Source of the DNA: Ryuthela nishihirai
Taxonomy: Eukaryota > Arthropoda > Arachnida > Araneae > Heptathelidae
DNA: 64,000 bases
Reading direction: 5' to 3'
Assembly (NCBI GenBank): GCA_038380435.1
Contig: JAWZYU010000030.1
Coordinates: 62,817,817-62,881,816 of the forward strand
Position 1 is the first letter of the stretch, and every line of letters begins with the position of its first letter. Below, in pieces: positions 26,701 through 41,400 of this stretch. Both the position numbers and the translations under genes were made by a program. The notes beneath the pieces were generated by a model. That model was not told where the DNA came from, made no database searches, and saw only the letters and a list, made by a program, of their open reading frames with translations.

Positions 26701-28583
26701 TTTTTTTTTTCGCTTTAATCTTTCTGCACTTAGCCAAGATTGCCAAATTTCAACACCCAAAGAAAAAATTCATAATATTTAATAAAAAAAAAAGCAGCCA
26801 AGGAAGTTTTTTCTATTTCATAACCAGTTCAGAAAATCCCATGAATGTGAGAAATCCAAGTCACTTTGTATAACACTAACTCTATTTAAAATACACAATA
26901 ATGAAAAGAATCATTAAAAGAAATAAAAATTATATTTTAGTGGAATATTATATTATTCAGGAAAAAAATTTCTTTCAATTAATACATAATTTAACTATTT
27001 TTATTAATGAGGTTTTCCAAAATTAAGCCTTTGTATAGTGCGATCATTTTTTCACCATATCACATTGAAAAAGGCTTATTAAAATCAACATGCTTATAAA
27101 TTTGTTTATATTATTTATTTTCATAAAATTCGCAATTAAATTCTGTTTAATCTGATATATACATGACCTATTTCTGTTGATTGTTATTTTTTTTAATTCT
27201 AAAGTTGATTTGTTTATCTGACTCAGCACAATTGGCTAAAAGCCTGGAATTTTCTCAAAGTATGGTATTGAGGAGAAAATTACAAAATAGGAGTAATTTT
27301 CTTGCTTCAAGTAAATATTAATTTTTTTGCTATTCAGAAATAAATATCTTTTCTATTCAGGTGCATTATAAATCATTTCTGTTTATATTTTTTTAATAAA
27401 ATTTTTTGCATTGCCAGATGCATTTTTTTTACTACATGACTAAAAAAGTCCTATTAAAATAAAACTGTCTTTTTTTTGTTAAATATTTTATTTCCAGAAA
27501 ATCCAGAATTAAATGCTGATTAATTTGGCATTCCATATTTCCTTTCAAAAGTTATTTAGCAAAAAAATTCTAAAGTTAATTTTTTTGCCTGATCAGAGTA
27601 AAAATATAGCAGGGCCTCTGGATGTAAATCAGTTTTTCAGGCTAGACCCTGGATGGGTTAAGAGTGAAAAATGCAGCCCCAAATGGGATGGCACAGCTGG
27701 GCTTGCAATTTCCAAGTATAATGTAAAGATTGATGAGGTGTGGAAGGCCCCTTTACACACATGGAGAGAATCCAACACCCTTACCACTTGGTGTCATGGG
27801 TGTCGAGGCAACTTGGGTCTTTATATCCTTGTTTGTGGCATCCCAGGACAAAGATCATAATTAGGTTTTGGCGAGTACTGGGCTTTATTTTTATAGTATT
27901 GTTCAGCCCCGATGGTGGATAATAGTAACTTGGCATCTCCCTAAAGATATAGTGCAGTCTTTGAATTGTGGAGCATTGGGTTTTGTCATAAATTATATTA
28001 CTTCTACCACTGAATTCTGGGCTGAAGTGTAGATCTGGGATCTTCAGTCCTATTTCAACTAAATAAGCCTAGAGTGCAGACAGAGCAATGAACACTGGTT
28101 TCCCCATGAGAGAAAGGATATCTTGACAATGTTAAAAGTCTGTGTGCACTTGAGATATTGAATGTGCAATAAAAAAAAAGTCAATTCCAGTTGAAGATGA
28201 CTTCCAAGCTTCAGCTTGGAGTCCAAATGAAGGCTGTGCTCACAAAAAAAAATGTGGTCTTTAGGGGGACAGCAGTGCAAAAATATTGTTAATGGTGTTT
28301 ATGTACTGAGTTTGGCTGAACTCCTGTCTCTATCACTTAAAGGGAGTTTATTTTTTTAATTAAACATTGTGCATTATAAACCACTTCTATTGCCACTAAA
28401 AATAGAAATTACTTACCCTATTTTCTACCTCTTTTAAACGGTCTTTCATTTTTTGGTTTTCATCCTTTAAGCGTTCTATTTCCTATTAATACAAAATGTA
28501 ACTATGATTAGTTTACATAACAAATTAAACTTATCAATAATTATTAGCTTGTGAAACCCAAAGCACTGAAATATGTTTGAGAA

Positions 28584-28614
<31 letters not shown>

Positions 28615-31600
28615 ATACCCCCTCAAGCAGTTGCTTGCCACAGAGGTCTGACAGGAACCTGTCAGCTTATATGCCATAGTATATCTGTGAGGATGGCAGG
28701 ACCTCAGCAGAAAAACAACATAAACATCCATGCCTTACCCGGGGTTTGAACCCAGTCCCCTTAAATTGATCTTAGATTAGATAGCCAAGTGCACTACCAC
28801 TCAGTCATAGGACAGCTGTTTGAGAATATTAATGTTTAAAAAATGGTTGCGTGGCAATCAACTATTCAATTTAGAGCACAGCAATAACAAAAGATTAAAG
28901 GGAAAAACACTTATGTTACTCAGGATCCTTTAAATAAAAATATGAAGCTGAAGCTCATTAATTTGAAATCTGATCAATCATGGTATTAAAATAGAAATCA
29001 TACACTATAAAAAAAAACGCTATTACTTTGATACTAATTAAATCCCACCAAAATTTTGGCTCAAACCATGTCCATTGATACTTGATACCTCATATACAGC
29101 TTTCCACTGTTGTGAAACAGCTGTTATGGTGTAATTGTCGACAATATAAAATCTCAGTGACCTCCAAAAAGGCATGATCATTGGTGTGCGTCTTGCAGGA
29201 GTTTCAATAACCCGAATGGCAGAAATAGTAAGTGTAACACAAGGAACTGTATCGAAGATTATGACTACCTATAAAAAAGGATGGGTGTTGCCCCCAAATT
29301 GTGGATGCCATACGAAGTTGTCAGATATGCGAATACTGGCATGGATTGTACAATGGCAAATAGCAGCAGAGTTGAACACCAGTTGGAATGATCCCGTTTC
29401 TGTCATAAAAGCTTGTTGGGAACTTCATCATGCCGACCGGTATTTATGGCCATGCTGCAACCCACAAACCTCTGATTACCAACATCAATGCAACAAAATG
29501 TGTAAGGTAGTGCAAAGCACATAAAAACTGGCATGCTAAAGACTGTCAACGTGTCATCTGGTCTGATGAATTGTGCTACATAGTTTCCCACCAATGGTAA
29601 AATGTACGTCTGGTGAAAATCTGCAGAAGCATAACACCCAAACTGTTTAGTTCTGACTTGAAGCATGGAGGTGGATCCCTGATGCTGTGGAGTGCCATAT
29701 CATAGCATTCCTTAGGGTCATTAGTTATTCTGCAGGGTTGTGTCACAATGTACAAATCCATTCTTGGAGACCACATGCACCCAATGTTGTGGGCATTGTT
29801 CCCTAATGAACGTCCCTGGTTTCACGCAGATAATGCACTCGTGCATTGTGCAAAATGTGTCAAAGTTGTAGTTTGCAGAGCATGAGGTACAGCAGCTACC
29901 CTGGCCACCTCAATCTCCAGATCTCATCATTGACATCCGTGGGAATATCTGGAGTGCGAGGTCAGATAACACTTTCCACCTCCAGCATCACTAGCACAGT
30001 TGGGCCATATTTTACAGGAAGAATGGTCCCACATTCCATTACTGTATGTGCATGACTTGTATAAGTCTATTCCACATCGAATTGTGTCTGTTCTAAATGC
30101 CCGAGATGTGCCAACAGCTTATTAATAAAATGTTCTCCACAAACAGTACATTTCTATTATTTTGATAAACTCCTGTACTACTCAACTCACAATTGTTGTC
30201 GATAATGCATTACTCTATTCACAAGATAGGCAATGGCAGCAGCCCAAGAAATTTCAGATACTTTTAGAGTGATTATTTCTGACCCATGGCAGCTAGGAAC
30301 CAAATTTATACACCTAATACAGCTAGAATTAGATGGGACCACCACAAAAAAATTTGGGACCAATTGCTCAAGTATCTGTGGAATCATAGGGAACCGAAAA
30401 TTTCTACCAGCAATGATGTCACATCACAGACATATAAGAAATGCATGTCTGCCAATTCTTCTGCCTGGAATTATGGCAATTATGTAACGATAAGGTTAAG
30501 CAAAGGAGTTGGCAACCTCCTTTGAGTAGCATATTATGCAGAGAGAGAGAGAGTCATTGATTTGGTCATGTTTCCCAGATGGATAATTATAGATTAGCAA
30601 ATAGGGTTATGAACAATATACCTAAATGCCTCAGAAAGAGGGGGAGACCTAGGATGTGGTGGACAGACAATATCAAACAGGACCTTATTAGAATTGGTGT
30701 ACGGTGTCCCAGAAACGGTGTGTGGTAGAAAATGGACAGGCATACATGACTTGAAGGATAAACATGGTAAGGTTATAGAAGGTGAGGATTCTGTCATGGC
30801 TAGGTGGGCTGAGCATTTCAGTGATATTGTAAACAATATGGTTAGTTCTACTTCCATCGTTTGTAATGATAATAGATGCATTACTGGTTTTAATGTTTGC
30901 CCTATACACAGTAGTAGATGAAATTACTATGGAAATTACTTACCCCCAGGGGTAGATGAAATTACTATGGAAATGCTTAGAACTGGGAATGTTTCAGTTA
31001 TCACATGGATGACTGAAATTCTGAATATCTTTTATGATAAAGGAATGGTTCCTAAAGATTTTACCACAGCTATTATTATCCCTATTTTTAAAAAAGGTGA
31101 TCGTAGTTCTTGTGATAACTATAGGGATATCAGCCTTCTGTTCCAGGTAAAGTTCTTTGCTTGATTATGCTTAATAGAATTAAGAATCTGGTCAACAGTC
31201 AATTGCATGGTGAGCATTGTGGATTAAGAAGTGGTAGGGGATATGTAGATCAGATATTTTCACTCGGATTTTTGAGAAATGTTTAGAGTTTCAGAAATCT
31301 TTGGTTACTAGCTTTGTTGATTTCAAAAAGGCTTTCAACCCTGTAGATCATCATAATTTGTGGTTGATTGTGAGATCGTATGGTATACCAGACAAGTTAG
31401 TTAACATAATAAAAGCTCTCTATAATAGCACTGAGTCATGTGTGAGAGTTGGTACAGCTTGTAGCAATTGGTTTAACATTGCTTCTGGTATTCGACAAGG
31501 ATGCATTTTGTCTCCTTTTCTCTTTAGCTTGGTTATTGATTATGTTATGCGAAATTCTTTGCTAGGGAAAGATTTTGGCCTTAATTGGTATACTGATTTA

Positions 31601-32438
31601 AAATTTCTGGTTCAGATTATACAGATGATTTGGCCTTGTTGGCAAATGATGTTGATGAGATGAATTATTTCATTAGAGCTGTTGATGACACTGGTAGTAG
31701 AGTAGGTTTGGTTATAAACAGAGAGAAAACTAAAGTGATGAAAATTGGTCAGGCAGGCTGTGATTCAGTTAATCTGAATGGTTGCAGTCTTGAGCAGGTG
31801 TCACAGTTTAATTATCTTGGGAGTTATGTAACAGATACTGGTGATGTGCAGCATGAGATTAACAGGCAGATAGGGACTGCCTCTGGGACTTTTAGGTATC
31901 CATGGAGAGTGTGAAGAAAGGCATATACAGCTAAACACTAAAATTAGACTGTATAATAATTTAGTTCTTTCTAGGATTCATAGTTCATTCATTAATTTTT
32001 TTAGGTTTCAATAGATAGTTATGGTAGTTAAACTAGAATGCTTTGCAAGCAAGATAACAAGAAACTTTATGCTTTTGATTCTAGATGCTTATGCAGTATC
32101 TTGGGCATTAGGTGGTTCAACTTTGTAAGTAATGATGAGGATAGGCAAAGGAGTTGGCAGACTCCTCTGAGCAGTATACTGTGCAGAGAGAGACTCCATT
32201 GGTTTGGCCATGTTGCCCATATGGATAATTATAGATTAGTGAATAGGGTTATGAACAGTGTGCCTAAAGGCCTCAGAAAGAGGGGGAGACCTAAGATGTG
32301 GTGGGCTGACAATGTCAAACAGGACCTTGTTAGAATCAGTGTGCAGTGGCCAGATGCAGTAGATGTAACTCAGGACAGATATGCTTGAAGAACTAAAGTG
32401 CATGTCTGATTGGACCTCAATAGTCCATGGTTGTTTGA

Positions 32439-32472
<34 letters not shown>

Positions 32473-35400
32473 GGCAGCCAGATGTAGCTCAGGACAGATA
32501 TGCTTGGAGAGTTAAATTGCATAATCTGGTTGGACCTCCATAGCCCATGGGTGCTTGATGATGATGACAAAACAAGATCCTGCAAATTTACCCTCTGTTC
32601 CAAGTGCATTAGTCAATAATTAGTTGCAACAAATGTACAGAAAATTATACACTAAATATTGGTAGATATTTAAATTTAAAAAACAGCTAGAGATTTTTTT
32701 TCTACAACAAACACTCATAAAGTTGTGTTCATTGAATCAGCAGTCAGTTTTACTAACTACTATACTGGCAAAGGATTTGATCAAATTATTTCAAAGAAAA
32801 ATTTAGCAATTGATTATCACATTTAACCCTTAAAAATGCCAGAATTTGTCATTTTTTAAATTAGACTTAATACAGCCTTTAAATTTCTGTTGTTTTTTTC
32901 CTTCAGATATTACATACTTTTTCAGTGGTATAAAATACATAGGCATATCAAAAAGTATGATGCACTACCTGTTGCCACAGTAAGGAAACATTTGTGCTTG
33001 GGAGGGATGTACAATGTAATACAACCATGCAACACATGAACATGCATAGTGCTTTTTGTTATTCATGAATGATGGCATGTCAACTTGATTATTACTACAA
33101 ATTAGAAGTCTGCTGAACAGTTCGATTTTTGTGGGTGAGAAACGCGACTTGTATGGAAATCCATCGAGAAATATTGGCCATATACAGGGAGAATATTATG
33201 TCTCATTAGGCTATCATTGAATAGTGCCAACCATTTGAAAACAGCCATACAGATTTGACAGACGAACACTACAGAGTGATGTCTGTAGACTACTAATGAT
33301 GTCCATGACTGCAGATCATGTTTCATGTGTTAATGAGATGATTCAGCATAACTGCTGGATTAAAATCAAGGAAATGGCACCTACCATTCGTTTGATAAAT
33401 TGAAAGAGCATCTAGGAGGACAAAGGTTTTTGTCAGATGAAGCCATGAAAGAGATGGTTTTGACCTGGTTGGTGGACATTGGAGCAGATGTAAGCTCAGG
33501 GAATGGACAAATTAATCATATGTTCATATAAGTGTTTACACAACCTAGGCAACTATGTGGAGAAGTAGATTCAGGTTTTACCTTCACTTTAATATATTTT
33601 CTGTTCTCATATACTTTGTTGTTTGTTATGTGTTCACAAGTGCAGCTTACTTTTGATATGCTCTTGTATGGCCAAACCTTTGGTAATTCAGGAGGTTTTT
33701 AAAGTTTAGTTGCCTTTTTACCAAAAATAATTAAAAATTAGCTGTCACAAATGATTCATTGCTAGAAACTGGATTGTTTAAAGAAGAAAAGTACATCATA
33801 TACATTTTTACAAATATAATTTTTCCATTTAACTCTTGGCATTTTTCCAATGCATTTTTAATACTATTGGGAAGAAATCATCCATTATGCAACTCCTCGA
33901 AAGGTTTGGGTTGTTTTACTTCTGAGAGGCAAGTTTTTTGCACACAATATGCTAAATGACCAGGTCACAAGGTCCCCAAATGCTCAGAGGAGGTTGGGGA
34001 AGGGGATTCACTGCATAACTGTTATAAAACAGATGGAACCCTCCCTGAAAGGTTATCTGGTATGATTTTATCATGCACAGGGATGCAGGATTAACACAGG
34101 TTACATTGCATCTGATGGACATTTCCAAGCGCATCAGTGTCCTCTTTCTTACTGAGGGCAGAACAGGAGTTAGCAGAGATAAAAATTTCAATCCACAGTT
34201 GGGGCTTGACTCTGAAAACTGCAGACTATGATATGGTGTGTTACTAACTGGGTCAACTCCCTTTGCTGGCAGGGGGTTCTGTTGAAAGGCCAGTATGGAT
34301 GGACAGTCAGTGCAGGATAAGCATTACTTGCACGACTGATAGATGATATAAGGTACTCAAGTTTTGGAGACCAAAGTGGCAGTAAACTAACACATAGCCT
34401 ACAATGTCCACATCCTCATTGTGTGGTTGGCCCTTACAGTGAAGACCAGGCTATTGAATCATCAACAATGACAAATTCTAGATGATTTCTACTTGTTTCC
34501 CAGCCATTGTTAACCTGGTTTCACTAATGGCAATGACAAGTTTGTACAAAATCAGTGCTGCTCTACAACTTCACTGGAATTCTAGTACTACCTGTAATAT
34601 TTCCAAAATTAATATTACTAAGTTCTACACTTTGCCATCAAGGAAGCTACAACTGTGCTCTTCAGGAAGAACACTCATTTTATTATATGCATCCATACAT
34701 TATGCATGTTTGGGATTGCTTGGTCTTCAGTTATTGTCATGGAAAAGGACTTGACCCCATATGTAATAAACACTATAAACAAGTAGAATTTCAAATGCAC
34801 AAACAAATTTAGATAAAGCAGTTTAACACAACTTGCCATTTGCAGTAATCTGGTAGGTCCATAATCTTCTGCTAATGGTTCTAGCTTGGCAATTTTTAAA
34901 GGAGAACCTGGTGAATTTTTATCAAAGGTGCTGTTAATCTGCTGCTGTTCTTCAAACTTATTTACTTTCTCTAAGAGTTCCCTAAAATAACAATAATTGA
35001 TAAACAACTTATATTACACAGGATTCATCACAAAACTTTGATAAATATATCAATTACTAGTTGATAATCCACTAAATTAATGAACTTTAAGATTGATAGA
35101 CAGATCACCTGTTTTCTAATTCTGATATATCAGCTTGAAGTCTCAGATGCCAATGCTCTGCTTGGGAGCACATCTGACAAAGGAGGAGCACTACTGTATG
35201 AGTAGTATTCATAAGTTCTGTTTCCAGATCACCCCTCAGAACACTACATAACTCATCCAGTAGATCTTTCACTTCATCTACAGCATATGTGTCCTCCAGA
35301 AGCCTAAAACATAAATCACATTCAATACCTTCATAAAAAAAAAGTTAACAAGATAATGTATCACATTAAAAATATTGTATTCTTCCATCAATCAAATTCA

Positions 35401-38400
35401 TGCAAGAATCTTAGAAACACTAGAAATTATCTTATTTAGACATCTTCATTCAGAGGCATTTTGACAAATGTACTATAACAGTCTACAGGAAACCCTCATA
35501 CATATCTAGTTTAATCACATCAACATCACAGCATACAAATAATTATACAGCCTTTAACGTTTGGAAATTTTTAGAAGAGAATAGCAATAGCTCTTACAGA
35601 GCCTACTACCTATTGTTCCATACATCAACTACTGAATCAAGAAATATATACAATTGGGTAGGAGACAGGATTTGACAGGAAGCAGATTGATAGGATCCAT
35701 AGAACAGCCAGATTTAAATTACAACAATAATTTACACCAAAACAACCAACCACTTCTAGCACAGTCCCCCCCCCCCCACTCAGCACACCATAGACTTGCT
35801 TCACATATGTAATTTTACACACATAGTTCAGCATATCTTATGACCATACAACCTTGAAATACCCCTCACAATCACTTCCAACACTAAACAATTAATTTTG
35901 AATGATTGGAACAAATTTAAATGGATGACCCTGTACACCATTTACAATCTAAAGATAATTATGTTGGCAGAACCTACAAAACCTTTAGAGGAGCACCTAC
36001 TTGACTAAGCAAACAACATTCCAAATACTGAATGTTCTAAGCCATAATTCCCAATAATCTACAAAAAATCTTTCTAAACACTGAAATAAATGCACATACC
36101 CTAACTGGAGATACGAAAATTTCTGATTTAGATTATGCTGATGATTTAGCCCTTTTGGCAAATGATGTAGATCAGATGAACTCTTTCATTCGAGCTGTTG
36201 ATGAGACTGGTAGTAGAGTAGGTTTGGTTATAAACAGAGAGAAAACTAAAGTGATGAAAATTGGTCAGGCAAGCTATGATTCAGTTAATCTGAATGGCTG
36301 CAGTCTTGAGCAGGTGTCACAGTTTAATTATCTTGGGAGCTATGTAACAGATAATGGTGATGTGCGGCATGAGATTAACAGACGAATAGGGATTGCTGCC
36401 GGGACTTTTAAGAATCTGTGGAGAGTGTGGAGAAATAGGCGTATACACCTAAAGACTAAAATTAGACTGTATAATAGTTTGGTTCTTTCTAGGGTTAGTT
36501 ATGGTAGTGAAACTTGGATACTTTGTAAACAAGATAACAGGAAACTAGATGCTTTTGATTCCAGATGCTTACGCAGTATCTTGGGCATTAGGTGGTTCAA
36601 CTTTGTAACTAATGATGAGGTTAGGCAAAGGAGTTTGCAACCTCCTTTAAGCAGCATATTGTGCAGAGAGAGACTCCATTGGTTTGGCCATGTTGCCCGT
36701 ATGAATAATTATAGATTGGCAAATAGGGTTATGAATAGTGTGCCTAAAGGCCTCAGAAAGAAGGGGAGACCTAGGATGCGGTGGGCAGACAATGTTAAAC
36801 AGGACCTTGTTATAATTGGTGTGCAGTGGCCGGATGCAGCAGATGTAGCTCAGGACAGATATGCTTGGAGAATTAAACTGCGTGGTCTGGTTGGACCTCC
36901 GTAGCCCATGGCTGCTTGAAGATGATGATGATGATGATGATGATGATGACCCTAACCTGATTTCAATTCGATTACATGGGTTGGATTTGGTTGTTTTACC
37001 TCCAAAAAGAACTTTATTGCATGCAATGAGTTAAATGGCCAGGTCACAAGGAATCTGAGGGTTCAATTGGAGGAAGAGGACCCACTGGATAGCTGTTAAG
37101 AGACAGATGGTAGCCTGCCATCAAGTATGTTCTTTAACATGCACAGGTATGGCTCTCTCACACATGGGGGCCACAGCTTAAAGTCCTGTCCAATGAATGG
37201 TGGCCTTTCCAAGCTCATCAGTGTACCCTACTGACCGAGAGCAGAGTGGGAAATTTTATGGAGATAAATCTCAACACTGGCCCAGATGGGACTTGAACCT
37301 AGGAACTGCAGATTATGAGCCTAGCATGTTACCAACTTAGCAATTATGTGGAAAAGCCTACTTAATTAATGTCAATCAAGAAATACTATGTATCTCCTAT
37401 ATTATACCTTTACCCCCATCCAGAAGACTGCTATTATACAACTATGAGATGGAGGTTTAATTAACATGATTGAGGGACAATATTATTTAACCCTCAGAAA
37501 ATACATTTGCTTTAGCACCTGAAGATGCTCTGAAAATAAACAGTGAAACATGTTGTGACAATGTTTTTCAAATTTCTTTAAACAGTTCTAAATTGAAGTT
37601 TTTTAAACTCTACATGACCTAAGCAAAAAGCTCTATGTTCACAATCTTCCCTGTGCTTTACTGTTACTAAAACTGGAGCATCTTTCATCTTACAACCCTG
37701 GAGGTTAATGAACTGTCAACATGTTTCTACCTCGATGCTAAAACTGCCACTCTTCAACAATGGCACCTTCCACAACCCAGCTCCAATCCTTATCACCTCT
37801 TGAGAATACTGACCCAGCATAGCTTCGGATGTCTCCTGGGTTGTTTTACCTCTGAGCAGCACTTTTTTTTGCACACAATGGACTAAATGGTTAAGTCACA
37901 AGGACCCAAGGATTCAGAGAGAAGGTTGGTGAAAGGGAACCAAATAGATGGCTGTAAAGAGACAGATTGTAGTCTCCTGTCAAGGTCATTTAGCATGTTC
38001 TTTAATATGCACAGGGTATGGCACTCCCACACATGGGGCCACAGTTTTACATCCCATCCAACAGATGGCAACCTTTCCAAGCCCATTGATGTTCCCTACT
38101 GACCAAGAGTAGGGTGGGGAGTTTTGTGTAGATAAATCTCAATGCTGGTCCAAGTGGGACTTGAACCTGGGAGTTACAGATTACTAGTGTGGAGCACCAC
38201 CAACTGAAACACCCCCACCCCTTGAATGTCTGTGACAACATAAACCACCAAAGTATAAACAGTTAACAACAGTGAATATGCCAATTTGCCCAACCCCACA
38301 AGCATTGACAGAATTATAGTGAATATTCAACCATCTAATGATCATGGGGACACTGCAATAAACTAATGAAAAAAACTCTTCACAATTTTTAATAATGAAC

Positions 38401-41400
38401 TGTCACCTCAATGCTGGAACTTCTTCCCCAATAAGAAGCCATCTATCATAAATCATGCCCTCATCACTGACCATTCAGCAGGCAATAGCCATGTAAGAAC
38501 TAGACCAGCAACCATCTCAGATATTTGCTACTGTGGAAACTGCAAGAATTTGTAATCTTGAATCCATCACGCTCTGATGAGTCACTGCCAGTTACAATTT
38601 CTTAATCTAAGTTTTAAAAAAAATAACTCTGAATAAAAAACTCAACAATATCCTTGACCAATTAATAAACTAGCATCCGTGTGAACTAAGTGCACTCATA
38701 TGCTTTAGACAAGTAGAATTATATTAAAAATGAATCCATGATGAAATTATATACATTAAATTCTACTTAATTTTCTTTGGTTTCTTTTTTTTTTCATTTA
38801 AATTCTATTTTAACATTTCTACAGTTATTTTTAACATTCATGAAGTATCTTCCCAAAAGGGAAACAAATTATTAACTCTTCCTGGGTCAAGGACATCTAT
38901 AGACGTTTTTTGTACAACACATGAAACTTCAATTTTTTTTTTAAAAATTGCCCTTTGAAAATTTTCTTACATATATCTTTTAAAAATACAAATTTTTCAA
39001 GCTTGAATATTTTAAATTTAAAATATTCAAGCTTGAAAAATATTTTATTTTTTCATTTGATGCATATTTTATTAAACTACAATATAAATAATTTGATAAA
39101 TCCGTCTGATTGCCATAATTTAGAAGATTTTTTTACGATTTGTTTGTTAATGTTACTCTGTATTGAAACAAACCTGATTTAAGCTCACAAAGTTTGAACT
39201 TTTATCAACCTATTTTTCCTTAAATTTTTGAAACTTTTTAAGTAGGAAAACCTGATTTAAGCTCACAAAGTTTGAACTATTATCAACCTATTTTTCCTTA
39301 AATTTTTGAAAACTCTTAAAATTAACAAAAAACTGCTATTTTTAGAAACAGAAAATTTTGGAAGTAATTATGAAATATGTACCTATTTTTTGGTATACCA
39401 CTATAAAAAGTAGTTTTTAATTATATATTATATATAATTAATATATAAATTATAATCTAATAAGTTTTGTAAAAACTTATTAAAATTAATATGTTACTAC
39501 AATTTTATATTTATTTACTTCAATAAAATTCAGAATTAAATTCTCTTTAATTTGGTAAATAACATGACCTCTTTCTGTTGATTAGTTATTTATTGAAAAT
39601 ATTCTAAAGTTGACTTGTTTATTGGACTCTGCAACATGCCTGGATCACGTGGTGATGCACATGACCATGTATTTTGCATATAGGTTGTGCAAGTGACATT
39701 TATGTACATCTGCATAAAGGTTTCTAATTCAGTGGCTGGTGTGTGTATTTCATCTTGGTTTTATTCAATTGTATAAATGAGCAATGAATGCACTGAAACT
39801 TGTTTTCCTTATTTGAACTAAGGAGGCTCTTCAGTTCAAAAGGAAAATACAAATTCACAGCTCATCATTGATTTAATGAATATTTATCCATTATCAAGCT
39901 GCTTTTTAAGTGACAGGAGAAGATGTGTGTAGAGGAAAAATTGTCTTGAGCCGGGTGGGATCTGAACCCACGGCCTCCTGATGACATGTCAGGTGTTCTG
40001 ACCACTGATCAATCTCTCTTCTATTGCTGATGTTATGCTGTACTCCATCTGGTCAATCACTTTCTCTTGATGGAGTATAGCATAACATCAGCAGTTGAGG
40101 TGAGATTGATCAGTGGCTGGTAGCTCAGTGGTCAGAGCACCTGACATTATCAGGAGGTTGTGTGTTCAGATTCCACCCAGATCAATACAATTTTTCCTCT
40201 ACGCCCATCTTTTCCTGTCACTTAAAAAACAGCTTGATAATGGATGATATACATTAAATACTCCAAGAGCTTTATTAATTTTATTGTAAGAATGATTACC
40301 ACTTTTCTATTGCATGCACTTGTTTTTTTTTTCCCAATAATGTAGTTGAAGTTTTACTTGGGAAAGTTTTCCAAACTTCAAAACTTGTGTGTCAGAGTAA
40401 TGTTATTTCATTATACTTTTGTTGATTTTACAAACACAATGATTAACATCTATAATAAGATTATAAGCACTCATTTTGATTTCTCACTTAACGTAGTGGA
40501 GAAATATAAAAAGTAGCTTACTATTATTTTTGCTGCTCACACTTAGGAATTTCATATCAAAATCTGAAATGCAAAAGCCAATTAGAAGGCATATATTTAC
40601 AGATACCTTGAGAGTTTGACGTTTTCAAATGAAGATTCAATCGTTTTCAGGTGCTGCCCTCGTTGATACTTTGCAAATCTTAAATAGTTTACCACAGTAC
40701 TGTGATGATGGTCATTTAATCCTAGATCATTTGCCTAAAAAATTAAACATTTTATTATACAATTTTTTTGCAAAATAAAGATATCATCATAAAAAAACCT
40801 AATGCACGAGTAAATTTGATTTATTAAATAATAATGAATCTAAAATAAGAATTAAGAGTACACAAAACTAATTTCAGTATCATTAATATTTGGGATTTTT
40901 TTATGAACGTGCAAGTTCATTAATCCCCCCCCCCACCTAATGATCTTATGTTAATCACTAGAAACAAAAATAATCTAAGGAGATTTCATATTAACAAAAT
41001 TATACCTTAGCATCTAATCACTCATGGGAATCGCTAACTAATGTGACCTATCTGTCATCCTGCATGTCACAGTCTGATCAGGTGTGCAACTTCATTTTCC
41101 AATGTTGCTCTTAATAAAATGTGAATAAGCAACTCACTTCACATTCAAAGCATTATTAATGAAATAATCATATAGTAAATAGTTTTTTATTGATTCCTGT
41201 AGCAAGAGCAAACTCCATGAATTTACTATTGATCGAGTTTTCCAATTATCTCTTAAAAGAAAATAGTTGTATTTCCCACCTGCTCTGGGTGTAAGGGGTC
41301 AACTCATTGCTGCCAATGAAATGAAAATGTCATAAACTTACATTCCACCACCAAAATTTCAAATTTCTAGCATAAATACATCATTTCTAATATTTGTTCA

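Noticed and set aside
34837..34844. GT donors just downstream of LZTFL1 exon 4
   Set aside because: GTTGTG and GTGTTA break the frame with exon 5; GTTAAA keeps frame but is weak and adds residues absent from the aligned family. The GC donor fits best.
35940..36000. Second Penelope-like GIY-YIG fragment
   Set aside because: NYVGRTYKTFR is suggestive, but only about 11 residues align and the flanks do not continue the domain.
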